DNA of 64,000 bases from Mytilus edulis (taxonomy: Eukaryota; Mollusca; Bivalvia; Mytilida; Mytilidae), in contig NC_092349.1 in NCBI RefSeq assembly GCF_963676685.1, forward strand, positions 81,852,604-81,916,603, given 5' to 3'. Shown here piece after piece: positions 23,486 to 35,900 of this stretch. How positions within the stretch are numbered: position 1 is the first letter of the stretch; every line of letters starts with the position of its first letter. The translations under genes and the position numbers were made by a program. Under the pieces are notes generated by a model, which had not been told where the DNA came from, did not search any database, and saw only the letters and a program-made list of their open reading frames with translations.

Positions 23486-23794
23486 TGTATTGCCAAGCTA
23501 CACCTGGGCTACCAACAATGTTGTGTTGTGAAATAATTGTGTCCTGAACCTGGGTAGCAATTCCGAAAGTTTTAACATTGCACATTTTATGTAGTTCTAT
23601 TGTCCGGAAGTTGCCAGCAATTTTTCTTAAGTGCTACGGTTCTTCAGCTAATAGGAAATAATCAATAATCTCAACATTTAAAGCTTATTGTTTCCACTAC
23701 AGATATTAATAAAGAAATTGTAAGATCTATGACATTGGTATATCTTAAAGTTTGAAGTGTATTGTATATGCCCTCGAACTTCTATAACATACTA

Positions 23795-23959
23795 TTATGT
23801 TAATATTTTGTAAATATTTGCACTAAATCCTTTACGTTCAACCGAACTGTCTGTTGTAAAAGTAATGTACATATATCTGCCAGTCGTTATGTGGTTTGAT
23901 GGTATATTTTTTCCATTATAAGATCCAAGGAGATTGCTGGATGACGCTCCATTGTATAC
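23795..23959 (-). CDS. Gene A exon 12: C-terminal half of CUB domain and stop
   Basis: Begins after TTTCAAG with [16 protein letters not shown], continues [19 protein letters not shown] and stops at TAA 23797-23795. The usual cysteine of the G-x-YCG position is asparagine here. The intron before it is about 4.1 kb and holds a DIRS-like element on the other strand. Confidence 0.8.
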   Translation of the reverse strand, partial: VYNGASSSNLLGSYNGKNIPSNHITTGRYMYITFTTDSSVERKGFSANIYKILT

Positions 23960-26900
23960 CTTGAAAGAAAAATGCATAAATTATTAATAATTGTTTTTTT
24001 TTAATATGAAGAATGACAAATATTATTTGGTTTGTTTGAATTTTCTATTAATATTGAAAACGTTTAGTACGTTAATAGTTTGATGATTTCAACGAAGATA
24101 AAACAAATTAATACATTAACCGCATTAACCTAATCGTCTTAGTGAGATCTAAACTCTCGTTAGTACTATCAGATACATCTTTCATAAAACTGTCAGAATA
24201 TTCTGCCATAGAACTAGTCTACTGTACATGCTGTAGTTCTGTAAAAAAAATCTGTTCTAGAGCAGTTATATTGGTTTAAGAACTGTCCAAAACTGTTCTC
24301 AGGTAGAACTTTTATAATCAATTCTAGGGTAGAACTGTCAAAATGTGTGCTAGGTTAGAATTATCCAAATAATTTCTAGGGGAAAATTGTTCTTAAGCAT
24401 TCAGAATACGGAGAGTTAGTGAGTCATGCTATGTAGTCTTTAAAACGACACAGTTTAGGTGTATGTTTTTGGTCTTGTATTTCTAAATGTTTATTATGAT
24501 TGTTTTATCAAAAATACTATTTCAGTTACTTTGCCTTTTTTAAAAGGTAAACCTTTTTTGGCTTTACAATGACCATATCATATTTTTTGTGTTAGTGTGA
24601 TTATATCCCAATTCCAACTGACATTATAAAATCGTATCTACGTATACATTTCAAGCTTTATTTATATACAAAATATAGGCAAGAGTTCATCATGATAAAA
24701 AGCTAAAAAAAAAACAAAATAAAAAAACCCACAAAACAAAACAAACTTATAATTTTGTTATACCTACAAATAAGCAATACTACTTAATTAATAAGATTTA
24801 ATTTGAGCATTAAATCAATTTAATAAATTGATATTATCGTCTGCTCAACTAGAGTTAACTTTTATTTAATTTTGAAGGACTTGAGAGTATTTCTTTTACC
24901 AACAGAATTTCATAATCAGTTTAACCGCTTTTATTTGATACAAAATTGCATGCTTTTCATGATTTCAACTGAAGGAACACAAAAAGAACAGACTGATTCA
25001 GACATAAGATAAGTACATATGTTTCATTGATACTTATAAATATTTTATACATTTGTATTTTTCGGATGATTTTAATTTCTGTAATTTGTAAAAGAAAGTT
25101 ATTTCTTGCAAATAGTCCTCTAGCTGATGCAAACGAAGAAGTACTTTAGAAAGAAAATGAGTAAGTGGCCGTGTACCTTATGTAGTCATTTAATTGAATG
25201 AGCCGCAATTAGCTGCCTTAGGTGAGGTTAATGAAGTTTTAGATGAACCTCTTATGTTACCTCGCTTTATAAAGTTTACATATTTATAAGCCAAAAGTTT
25301 AATGATAACATTTGTACTTTTAAGTAAATTGATTTGCATCGTAACAATTTTAACAGCCAAACAAATAATGAAAACACAATTGGCATTGATGACGATATGA
25401 TGGTTATTCAACACATATTGTTAAAAAAACATGCTATTAATTCTGTTAAAGATTGGACTGATTCTTTTATTGCTTATACACAGGGCTTGAAAGGTATCAT
25501 GGAAAGACAAAGTGACTTTTCTCGTATATGTTTATAATAAGGAGTGCAGTGGCTGATCATCCTGTTGAAAAATAGTATTTTAATAACCAACAATTTCGTT
25601 TGAGGGTATCAAGGAATGATACACAAAAAGGGTCATTCATAAATGTTTTTTATGGTTACGCATTTTAACTACCATTACTCGAAAACAACAACAAGGTATC
25701 GTTGGTTATAAATGCTACGATTTTTAATTTAAGTGGTTTTTCAAATTAATGCAATTGCTAACACAGGCATGCATGTATCAAATGTGGTTTTAATCATCCT
25801 GGTTTAAGATGTTGTCGATTTATGGACATTCAAGTAAATACTGATCCATCAAGGTTTTTAGAGGAATAACATAGCAACTTTGCTAAACAACTCTGCTTAT
25901 AGACAAAACCCCAAAGGAGGTTTTAACAAAAGATAATTTACTGTTTTCAGAGCAATATCAAGACCATGTATATATGGAGAGTTGTCTCGTTTGAACTCAT
26001 ACCACATCTTCCTATACCTATACCAGTTTAATATTTCTGCTCAACGAACATCTCCGGTTTATTTAATGAACTCGCGAAGCTTCTGGAATTCTATCCTAAT
26101 AATGTAAGTGCGGTTGAACTTGTCTGTTAAAAACAAAAACCTACTGAAGTACAAAAAGTAATTGAATAATGAGATAATATTAGGTCAAGTGTCAGGCCCA
26201 TCCAAACATCAACCGGTTTCAAATCTTCGGTGATCTCCTGTTGGGTTAGTTCCCAAGAAATTGGATAACTCATTTTAATAACCATCCGGATGAAAGTATT
26301 CACGATTTGATTGATACTCAGTTCACCAAGGTCACTTTATCATCATTTGACAATGCAGTAAAAATGTTAAACAAATGGGGAATTCAGCTTTAATGGCGAT
26401 CATGGATATTAAATTAGCATTTCCTTTACTAATATGTAATCCCGGTCATTTTAATTTACTTGACATAAAACTAAATGGCCTTTACTATATACAGAACACA
26501 ATGCCCATAGGATGCTCTGTTAGTTGTGCTACATTTGAAAGTGTTTCAACCTTTTTGCATTGGTCAGTAAAAAATAAAACGCATTCTGTATATTTGGATC
26601 ATTATCTTGATGATTTTATATTTGTTGGAGAAGCTCATAAAGTCTTTAACACGTTTGTTGGCTTTTTTTTGTGCAAGGGCTCATCCTTCCGATAAGCAAT
26701 TAGGATATGGCTCTTCTAAAGATGTAAAAACACCTTATCATTTTAAAAGATTGACCAAAGGAATACGAGATGATTTGCAAATGTGGCAATATTTTTTAAA
26801 ATAATTTAATGGCTTTACATATATCCAAAATTTAGACTTGGTTTCAAATGCCGATTTTCATTTGTATACTGACAGTGCAGGTGTTCATTCATTGGATTGT

Positions 26901-29900
26901 GCAGTTATTTAGATGGGTCATGGGAAATTTTATTTTTCTATCGCTAGGGCTACAACGTCTGACGTGATATCTAGAAGTTCAGAGAAGGTATTTTCCTCGT
27001 ATTGCTGTATGAGTGAGTAGCGCATAATACAGATATCAAGAAAATCATTATCAAAATTGTTGTCCTTCGGGATGGCCAAGTCTTCGAAGTACTTTGCAGA
27101 ATATTTGGTTTGGTCATTTCATTTGTATTGTATACATTTTGATGGTTGGCAGAAATAAAAGAAGGTTGGGTATTGCAGTTTGCCTGATTCATTCTGATTA
27201 ATCTATGACTTTTTTTCTGAATCCGGATTATCCATCAACTCTTTAAATGCTCCTTACGCATTTCGCGTCGTAGGTTTCTATGGGTCCAATATCGAGGCTT
27301 GAGTACGGAGGCAGTTATTCGTTGTTGTCAATATTTTTTTTCATGGAAAGGGCTTTGTGACGTTTGACGGAAAAAAGACATTCCTGCCCTCATGTAAACA
27401 TAATAGATGAAAAACAATTATGATTTGAGTCGAACACAACAAAATGAACATGTTTGGAATGTTAACAAGTGCTAAAAAAACTATCCTTGGCCTAACACAT
27501 ATTTGCATTGGATATATTTAGAATTTTTCAAGATATGTTGATACATGTAATTAATAACCATAGTTTACGTAAACTTGACTTAAATCTTGATTGCAATTTT
27601 TTTTGCCAGTCAACTATCTAACTTTGACAGAAAACTTTCAAATGAAACCAAATCAGTTACTGTTATAATTGCTTTAATCGCATCAATTTGAACATGCTGA
27701 GACGAATGTATGGAATTTTAATTTGAATCAACAGTTTTCACAGATTATCATCTTTGGACAGAGCAGGCTGGGTTTGTAGGGGCTGATTTTATAGTAATTC
27801 AAGTGATCTTTTATGCATCTTCGTCGACCTCATTATAGTTATCAGCTAGTTAAAAATTGTGAAAAAAAAAACTGGATTAGTATGATTTGGCAATAAATAA
27901 TTTGAGTAATACCCTTTAAAAGAGATTATTGATAACAAAATTGTGGAGTGACAAACATTTCAAATCATAAATCATCGAATTGATAAATTAATAAAGTATA
28001 TAAAAGAAAACAAAACCACTTTCAATGTGATTTCCCTAGTCTGTTTTGTATCTGACCTTTAACAGTTTGTCAATTGTATATGAAAAACTTGATTTTTAAT
28101 CTACCAACCTTTACATAATCACAACAGGTCTCAAGGTCGAAACTGGTAAATCTTATTTCGACTCTGTTTCTACTGCCAGCATCGATAGTCCAAGCTAAGT
28201 TAAGATTATCGGTATAGGTTGAAGGAAAGTCAGGAGAAGTAATCGTTTCAGTAAACAACACTACAATTGTATTAGACAAGAACATTTAATGGTCATATAG
28301 AAATGCCCATATATGAGAGTGGAATATTCAATTGTAAGAGAACACTCTATGTGCTTTAATTTTTTTTTTTAGATAAGTTAGTTTCAAGGAAGTGTATAGA
28401 TGCATTTAAAAAGCAATTGATACAAACAAGTAATTTTGCTAGTGATCAAAACTGTAAAACAACATTTGGCTTAACATGCTTCTATCCACATGATTTTAAG
28501 GGTTTTATTTGCATGTCATTTTACTCATTTTGATTTGTCTTATCTATATTTGATCCTTATAAATTTTAAGTTGTGATTTCTATTATTACAACATGTTTTG
28601 AGATCTTCTACCTGTCAATGAACAAATATATTTGCTAATGTGAATTTTTACCATGATGCATGGTATATACGCTGAAGACTTAACAACAACTGTCAAAATA
28701 ACGGGTAAGCAATCAAATTTCTTTAACATAATTACTGTATATTTCGATTAAATTTTTCCATGTATCCCTTTTTTAACAAATACCAAGCGTAGTGTTTGAC
28801 ATACATTCAAGACTTCATCAGGGGTTTTCTTACAATTATACATAGTTTGTGCTAAGCCTATTATATGTGGATGAATCCACTTTTTATTCATACACCCTGT
28901 CTTTGTTTAAAAGCTTTTCCTCTGAAGTGTTAACATATATTTTGCTCTGAATTTTTCAAATTTTAAAAAGTACAGCCAAACTGTTAAACAACAAATTAAC
29001 TATTTTAAGTTCAATTTCATGTTTCGCTGAGTACGAAAGAGGAAAATAATATTATAATTTTAATATTGTTTAAAACCCTGCAACGTCATAATTGAATAGA
29101 CGATACCTTCAATGAGTGATAGTATTGATTGTTGTCCAGTAACTAACGACATAACTTAATACTTCCTTCATTAAACATTTTTAAAGATCAAAGTATAACT
29201 ATATTAAAAATCTGTCCACCGAAATTTTCTCATTTATATTCTCCTTGATACATTTACTTTTCAAATTTGATTTGATTTTTGTTTTTAAAAGAAACGAAAC
29301 ATTAATGATGGACATTGATCTTTTATAAGTTTGCCACTTGTTTATAATCTACATTCACCACTTTATAACTAGGTTATAAAATTACTTTCACATTGACTAC
29401 CCTGGAGCCCAGATGGACAACTGCATGCATAACTACTACCCGATACAGAACATGTTCCACATCTACAAGGGTTTGATGTACAGGGTGTCACTGAAAATAC
29501 CAAAAAATATACGGTGAGTTTTTTTCAGAATTAATTGAGCATAATTTTGCGTACTTGTTAATTTTTTTTAATTTGTGATGTTCATCTGCATAAATAATGG
29601 ATATTTCAAAATGACACAGAGGTATTCGTTATAAATTGAAAGTAAGTGTCTTGTGGATACACAATTTTTTGTTTACCATTATAGGAAATATGACGTTTCT
29701 ATTTAGATACCAAACATGAATAAAAATTTGTACACCATAGATCGTCAAACAACGCAATGATCAAAATAAAAATGACACAACACAAGTTTCATCGATAACG
29801 CAGTTAAGTATACGTAAACATCAGGTTTGATAAGTTTCATTCGATTATAAGTCATATCTTTCTTTTTTGAGGCAAACTATCAATCAACTTCCAAAGCTAA

Positions 29901-32900
29901 TGAATATACTGTATCAGTTAGTGCAATACACAGCTTTATACCTCAATTCACGGGAAATACCATATCTGTTAGTGAATGGTATTGAAATGAATACGATATA
30001 TGCTTCTAAGACTTCGTATATCGTACTACATAATTTGAAACAGACATATGCAAGAAATGAAAAATCTGGTGAAAAGTTTACCTTCACAAAATCTCCCTGA
30101 AAACCCAGACTTGCACGTACATCTTAAGTTACTATTCACAATGGAACAAGTTCCCTGGTTCAAACAGATGGTTCTACTGCAAGGTGTAACTGGAATACAA
30201 AAGTTATCCTTGTTAAGTTGATCAGTTAGGTATTGAACAACTTTCGTGTCCGTTATTTGTTTTCATTCTCTTCTGTTATTTTATGAATCAGGAATTGATG
30301 CCAAACCTTCACTTTACATGTTTAGTCGGGATTATATTCGCTCAATTCTGAGTTTTCTTTGAAGCTTTATGATTTACCATTGTTGACTGCAGTCATTTTG
30401 CATTGTAACTTTAAGTATATTGACTACATTTAAGAGTACTGAGATGATTCCTGAAATGATCTTTCTAAGAAATAGTACAAACTTAAAATGTTACCAGAAA
30501 AAGATAGAAATTTCGTAAAGTTCAAGCAATACATATGTATTTTTGCCTATTTGAAGATGATGTATAGATTTAAATAGTCTTGTACCTTCACAACGTGTGC
30601 CTGAGTATCCATTCTGACATGCACATGTATAAGTGCCATCCACATTGAAACATGTTCCTGAGTTTAGACAAGGACTACTTATGCACGGAGTTACTGAAAC
30701 ATACAAAAATACTTAAATTTCGAAAAATGAAAACACATGGATCAATTACTGAACAGGACCAGGTGCTACAAAAGGGAAGACTGGTTTGATAGTTGGTGTA
30801 CAACACCAGTATATTAACTAACTTAAAATACGTGAGATCAATTTTAATACCAGACGCGCAGCTTTTTCTACCAAAGACTCACTAGTGACGCTCAAATCGG
30901 AAAAGGTTAACACGGTCAAATACAGTACGCAGTTGGAAAATATTGAAGACCTCAAGTTCCAACTGTTTTTTCCAAATCCAGGCAAGCTAATCTATTTCTT
31001 TGGTATGTGTGCGCACTTTTTCTTGAAGAAGGAAAAGTTGATTACTAAATCCTTACTTATACTTTTACACACGAGCAACTATAAGTAATACCCTAACTAT
31101 AACATGTATAAGCTGGTTTTGCACACAGTAGAAAGTAACCATAAATCCAACCGATTTTTGTTGCTTGTTATCTTAATATAAATTCAAGTATTTACTTTCT
31201 ATATCTGTAGACGAGGTTTATATTTGGGATAATTAAACTAACGTGTTTACATTATGTTAATTCTTGAAAAAATACTTCATGGCAACTATATATTACAAAT
31301 CATAATAAGGACTGCAACATATTTATATATCAAATTCAGTAAATATGATACATTTAATGTATTTATGAAACTGCACATTAATAAAATTGAGAAAAGAAAT
31401 GGGGAATGTGTCAAAGCGACAACAACCCGACCGTAGAGTAGACAACAGCCGAAGGCCACCCATGGATCTTCAATGTAGCGAAAAACTCCCGCATCCGTAG
31501 GCGTCATTCAGCTAGCCCCTTAAAAAATATGTATGATGGTACAGTGATAATGGACGTCATACTAAACTCCGAATTATATACAAGAAACTAAAATTAAAAA
31601 TCATACAAGACTAACAAAGTATGTATTAAGTATATATTTTATTGCGTCTTACCTTCACATAAGTCTCCAGAATATCCTACGGGACATCTACAGGAAAAGC
31701 TACTGCTTGCTACAGAACAGTTACCATTGTGTAGACATGGGTTGTTTGAACATGGAGTTACTAAATGCAAAAGCAACCGTTTTCAACATTTAAGAAACTG
31801 TCGACACACAACTATATATCACTGTGTAACATGTAAACATGACTGAGGTATAAAGTCACACAATATCAATAAAATTTAGACATATAAAAGATATAACAGC
31901 TGCCAACTAGATAACATTTCTTGATCCATTCAAACTTACCAAACAAAAACTTGCCTAATTGTTGAACAGCTAACGGATACCTTATCATGTGTTGATGCGC
32001 CTTTTTTTGCTTCCGTAATCTTGATTGAGGCTTGCTAAAACCTATATCGTTTATAAATATTTAGCACAAAATAAGATACTTGAACCGCCCCTTTTATTAC
32101 TGAGTTTGAAACCTCTGTTATTTACTGTTAATCAAATGCCATTATGCCAATACTTCGATACGTGCAATATCCAATACTTCTGTTCATGCATGAAAATACG
32201 ACTAATGTCTTTTTTAGATTTCTTGTATTTAATCGGTTCAGATTAGGAAATGTTATCTCCACTAGCATAGTGCAATTTCGATAGATGATTTCATTTTGAT
32301 CCTTTTTGTTGCCTTTTTCATTAATTGAACGTACCTATCATGATCATCGTGATTGGTGCCATTAGGGAATGCGTACCCTTCCAGAGCACAAGTGATCACC
32401 CCATAGTATTTGGTAGGAGTAATTTTGCTAAGTCTTAAGTTATCTAGTATTTAGTATGTTGTGCCTTTGTTATATGAGTTTTGTATGTTCCCTTTAGCCT
32501 TGTCCGTATTTTTGTCAACGAATTGGGTTCAGGACTTTCAAATATTCTATCACTGTGAGCAACATAATATAATCAAATTTCAACATCTTTTGTTGCTTAT
32601 CTATTTCTTTAAAATTCATTCATAGACTTAAACAGTGTTTTCTATTTATCTGGTATATCATACCGGAGAATGTGATGTAGCGTTCTTTTGGATTAATTCA
32701 CAAGAAAACCCTCTTGTGTAACCTATAGCACTATTTAAAAAAAATAAAAACTGTAAAAATTTGTTGTGTACATAAACATGTATTTTTATTTATTATGAAT
32801 TGATTGTCTAGATTCAAGGAGTCAATAAGGTTTCAGACTAAATTTATGATCGGTGAATTTTTAATTTTCACTAACTGGTAGACATGCTATTATTAAAAAC

Positions 32901-35900
32901 TCATAGTTTTAACCGAATTGATCTCGTTGAATTGTATTATACACATTGTCCATCGTCAAATGATCTTCTATTCAATCTGATTGAAAACGTTTTAAAACAA
33001 TTGTATGCATTTGAAATGGTAGCAACTATGATGAACAGAAATGTCCACACAACACACAGAAATACCTTCACATGATGATCCAGAGAAGCCACCTCTACAT
33101 GTGCACTGACAGACTGTTCCTGATAAAGTCTTTGTTCCTCCATTTCCACAACGAAACCCGTCACATGGATCAACTGTCAAATTATTACATATATCAAAGA
33201 GAACCAAATTTCATGCAATATAATGTTCCCACCGATATAGAATATTATAAGAACTGTTTGAATGAATGAAATTCCAAAAACAAAGTGTTTTGTTTTACAA
33301 GTATCTATACAGAAATATGAAGTTGCTGATGCCAATTTTTTGCTTTTGCTTTTCCCATTCTTTTTGATAGTTTTTTTCACGACATGCATGGTGAGTTGTC
33401 TCATTGGCACTCATACCCCATCTTCTTATATCTAATTGTCGTATAAATGTAATATCAAGGGGGAAAAAAACTTTGCCATTCGACAATAATTTGCAGATAC
33501 GACTGGTGTTCAGTTGTATTGTACCATATGTATAAGCATATTAAGGTGGTACCTAACACTACAGGGAGATAACTCTGTAAAGTCAGCTAAACGTTTTAAT
33601 TACCTTGTGTTGTAAAAGGAATATTAAGCTTTTCAATGATCAAAATTGGTGTTTGTCAAACTGCTATATAACCAGTGTAAATTTTTCTGACAAAACGGTT
33701 GGTTCATAATTTTTGAAATTTTTATATTTTTGTTAAAGGGTCAAAGTAAGTACTTTGACAAAATTTTATGAAAATTAAACGAGCCAAATTAATTTTAGTG
33801 CAAGTGTTGGGTACCACCTTAAATAGCCGTTTTAACGTGCCTGTCTAATACAAAACCTTTATTATAAAATATTGTTTCATCGTTTCCTGAATAACACTTA
33901 CGATTTTATATTAACTCTGGCCATAATTTGTTTTACATAGAAATTGCAATATTCTTTGTTTCAGCAATATTACTAATATCGAAACAAATCTTGATAAATT
34001 TAGTCTTATATTATTAGTTTTGAAAATATTTAAGTTATTGTATTGATCAATAATTCGTACCTTCACATAATTTGCCAAAGTATCCCAATGAACAAACACA
34101 CACAAAGCTGCCATTGACATTCAAGCATGACCCGGAATTTACACAAGGACTACTGCTGCATGGTGTCTCTAGAGCAAAATTTATTTACTTATATTTTTAA
34201 GTAGTTATTTTCAAATTTTTATATAGATTAACTTTATTCATTATTCACATTGATTAGAACATTGCATGGATAAAAATGTCGGAATTCGTGATAATGATAC
34301 GGTCTCGAAATTACAGACGTAACTAACATGCATACCGATAAAAGTTTGCATTTTCGTTGAATTAACTTTTTTATTGTTGATTTTTTCTTCTCTAATTTAA
34401 GTATACATCCGATGTATACTCCGTTCATGTATAGTACAACTGATATTATGTATTAAAATGCAAATCTGACTAAATATTGTTTATACAGAATAAATGTCAC
34501 CAACTTATCCTTGATCAGAATACAAATTTCATCTCTAGTTTATTTAGTACATCGCTTTGATTTCTGAAGAAAGTTTATAGCGGTTACATGGATGAAATTA
34601 TAAGGAAATGCCTATACCAAGTCTTGAATATGACAGTTGTTTTTCTTTCGTTTGAAGTCTTAAGCTATTGATTATGCCGTTTGAAAAGGGACTTTCCGGT
34701 ATGTTTTCTTTTTTTCATTCTTTTCAGTCATGAGTTTCATTTATATATATATATATATATATCTTTTTTTGAGAGCACAGGTGGTCGTGTGGTCTAGCGG
34801 GACGGCTGCAGTGCAGGCGATTTGGTGTCACGATATCACAGTAGCATGGGTTCGAATCCCGGCGAGGGAAGAACCAAAAATTTGCGAAAGCAAATTTACA
34901 GATCTAACATTGTTGGGTTGATGTTTAGACGAGTTGTATATACATTATGTACACAGCCATGTATCACCATCATTGATGGCGATCCGATGGATACATCTGT
35001 TGTAAAGTTGTCACTGACTCAGAAGTACTTATAAATATAATTATTTTCTGTGACTGTATATAACATTAATTTGTAGGATCCTTTACTATAGATAATTTAG
35101 CTGATCTGTAACAATAACATCTTCATGCCTTATATATCATGTACTGTAGTACGCCGCTAGATTAAAACTGACGAAGAAAGGTAACACACGGCCAGCGAAA
35201 GCTTTTTTTTTGAGAGCCCAGGTGGTCGTGTGGTCTAGCCGGACGGCTGCAGTGCAGGCGATTTGGAGTCAAGATATCACAGTAGCATGGGTTCGAATCC
35301 CGGCGAGGGAAGAACCAAAAATTTGCGAAAGCAAATTTACAGATCTAACATTGTTGGGTTGATGTTTAGACGAGTTGTATATACATTATGTACACAGCCA
35401 TGTATCACCATCATTGATGGCGATCCGATGGATACATCTGTTGTAAAGTTGTCACTGACTCAGACGTACTTATAAATATAATTATTTTCTGTGACTGTAT
35501 ATTACATTAATTTGTAGGATCCTTTACTATAAACAATTTAGCTGATCTGTAACAATAACATCGTCATGCCTTATATATCATGTACTGTAGTACGCCGCTA
35601 GATTAAAACTGACGAAGAAAGGTAACACACGACCAGCGAAAGCTCTTTTTTTGAGAGCCCAGGTGGTCGTGTGGTCTAGCGGGACGGCTGCAGTGCAGGC
35701 GATTTGGTGTCACGATATCACAGTAGCATGGGTTCGAATCCCGGCGAGGGAAGAACCAAAAATTTGCGAAAGCAAATTTACAGATCTAACATTGTTGGGT
35801 TGATGTTTAGACGAGTTGTATATACATTATGTACACAGCCATGTATCACCATCATTGATGGCGATCCGATGGATACATCTGTTGTAAAGTTGTCACTGAC

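Noticed and set aside
32025..32246. Possible extra exon between E5 and E6 of gene A
   Set aside because: It is on the wrong strand, lacks the cysteine pattern, and is not needed because the phases already match.
34771..35770. Three tRNA genes with intact box A and box B
   Set aside because: The sequence continues without a break into a common 441-bp body and tail and no convincing cloverleaf with a matched acceptor stem was found, so they are tRNA-headed SINE units.
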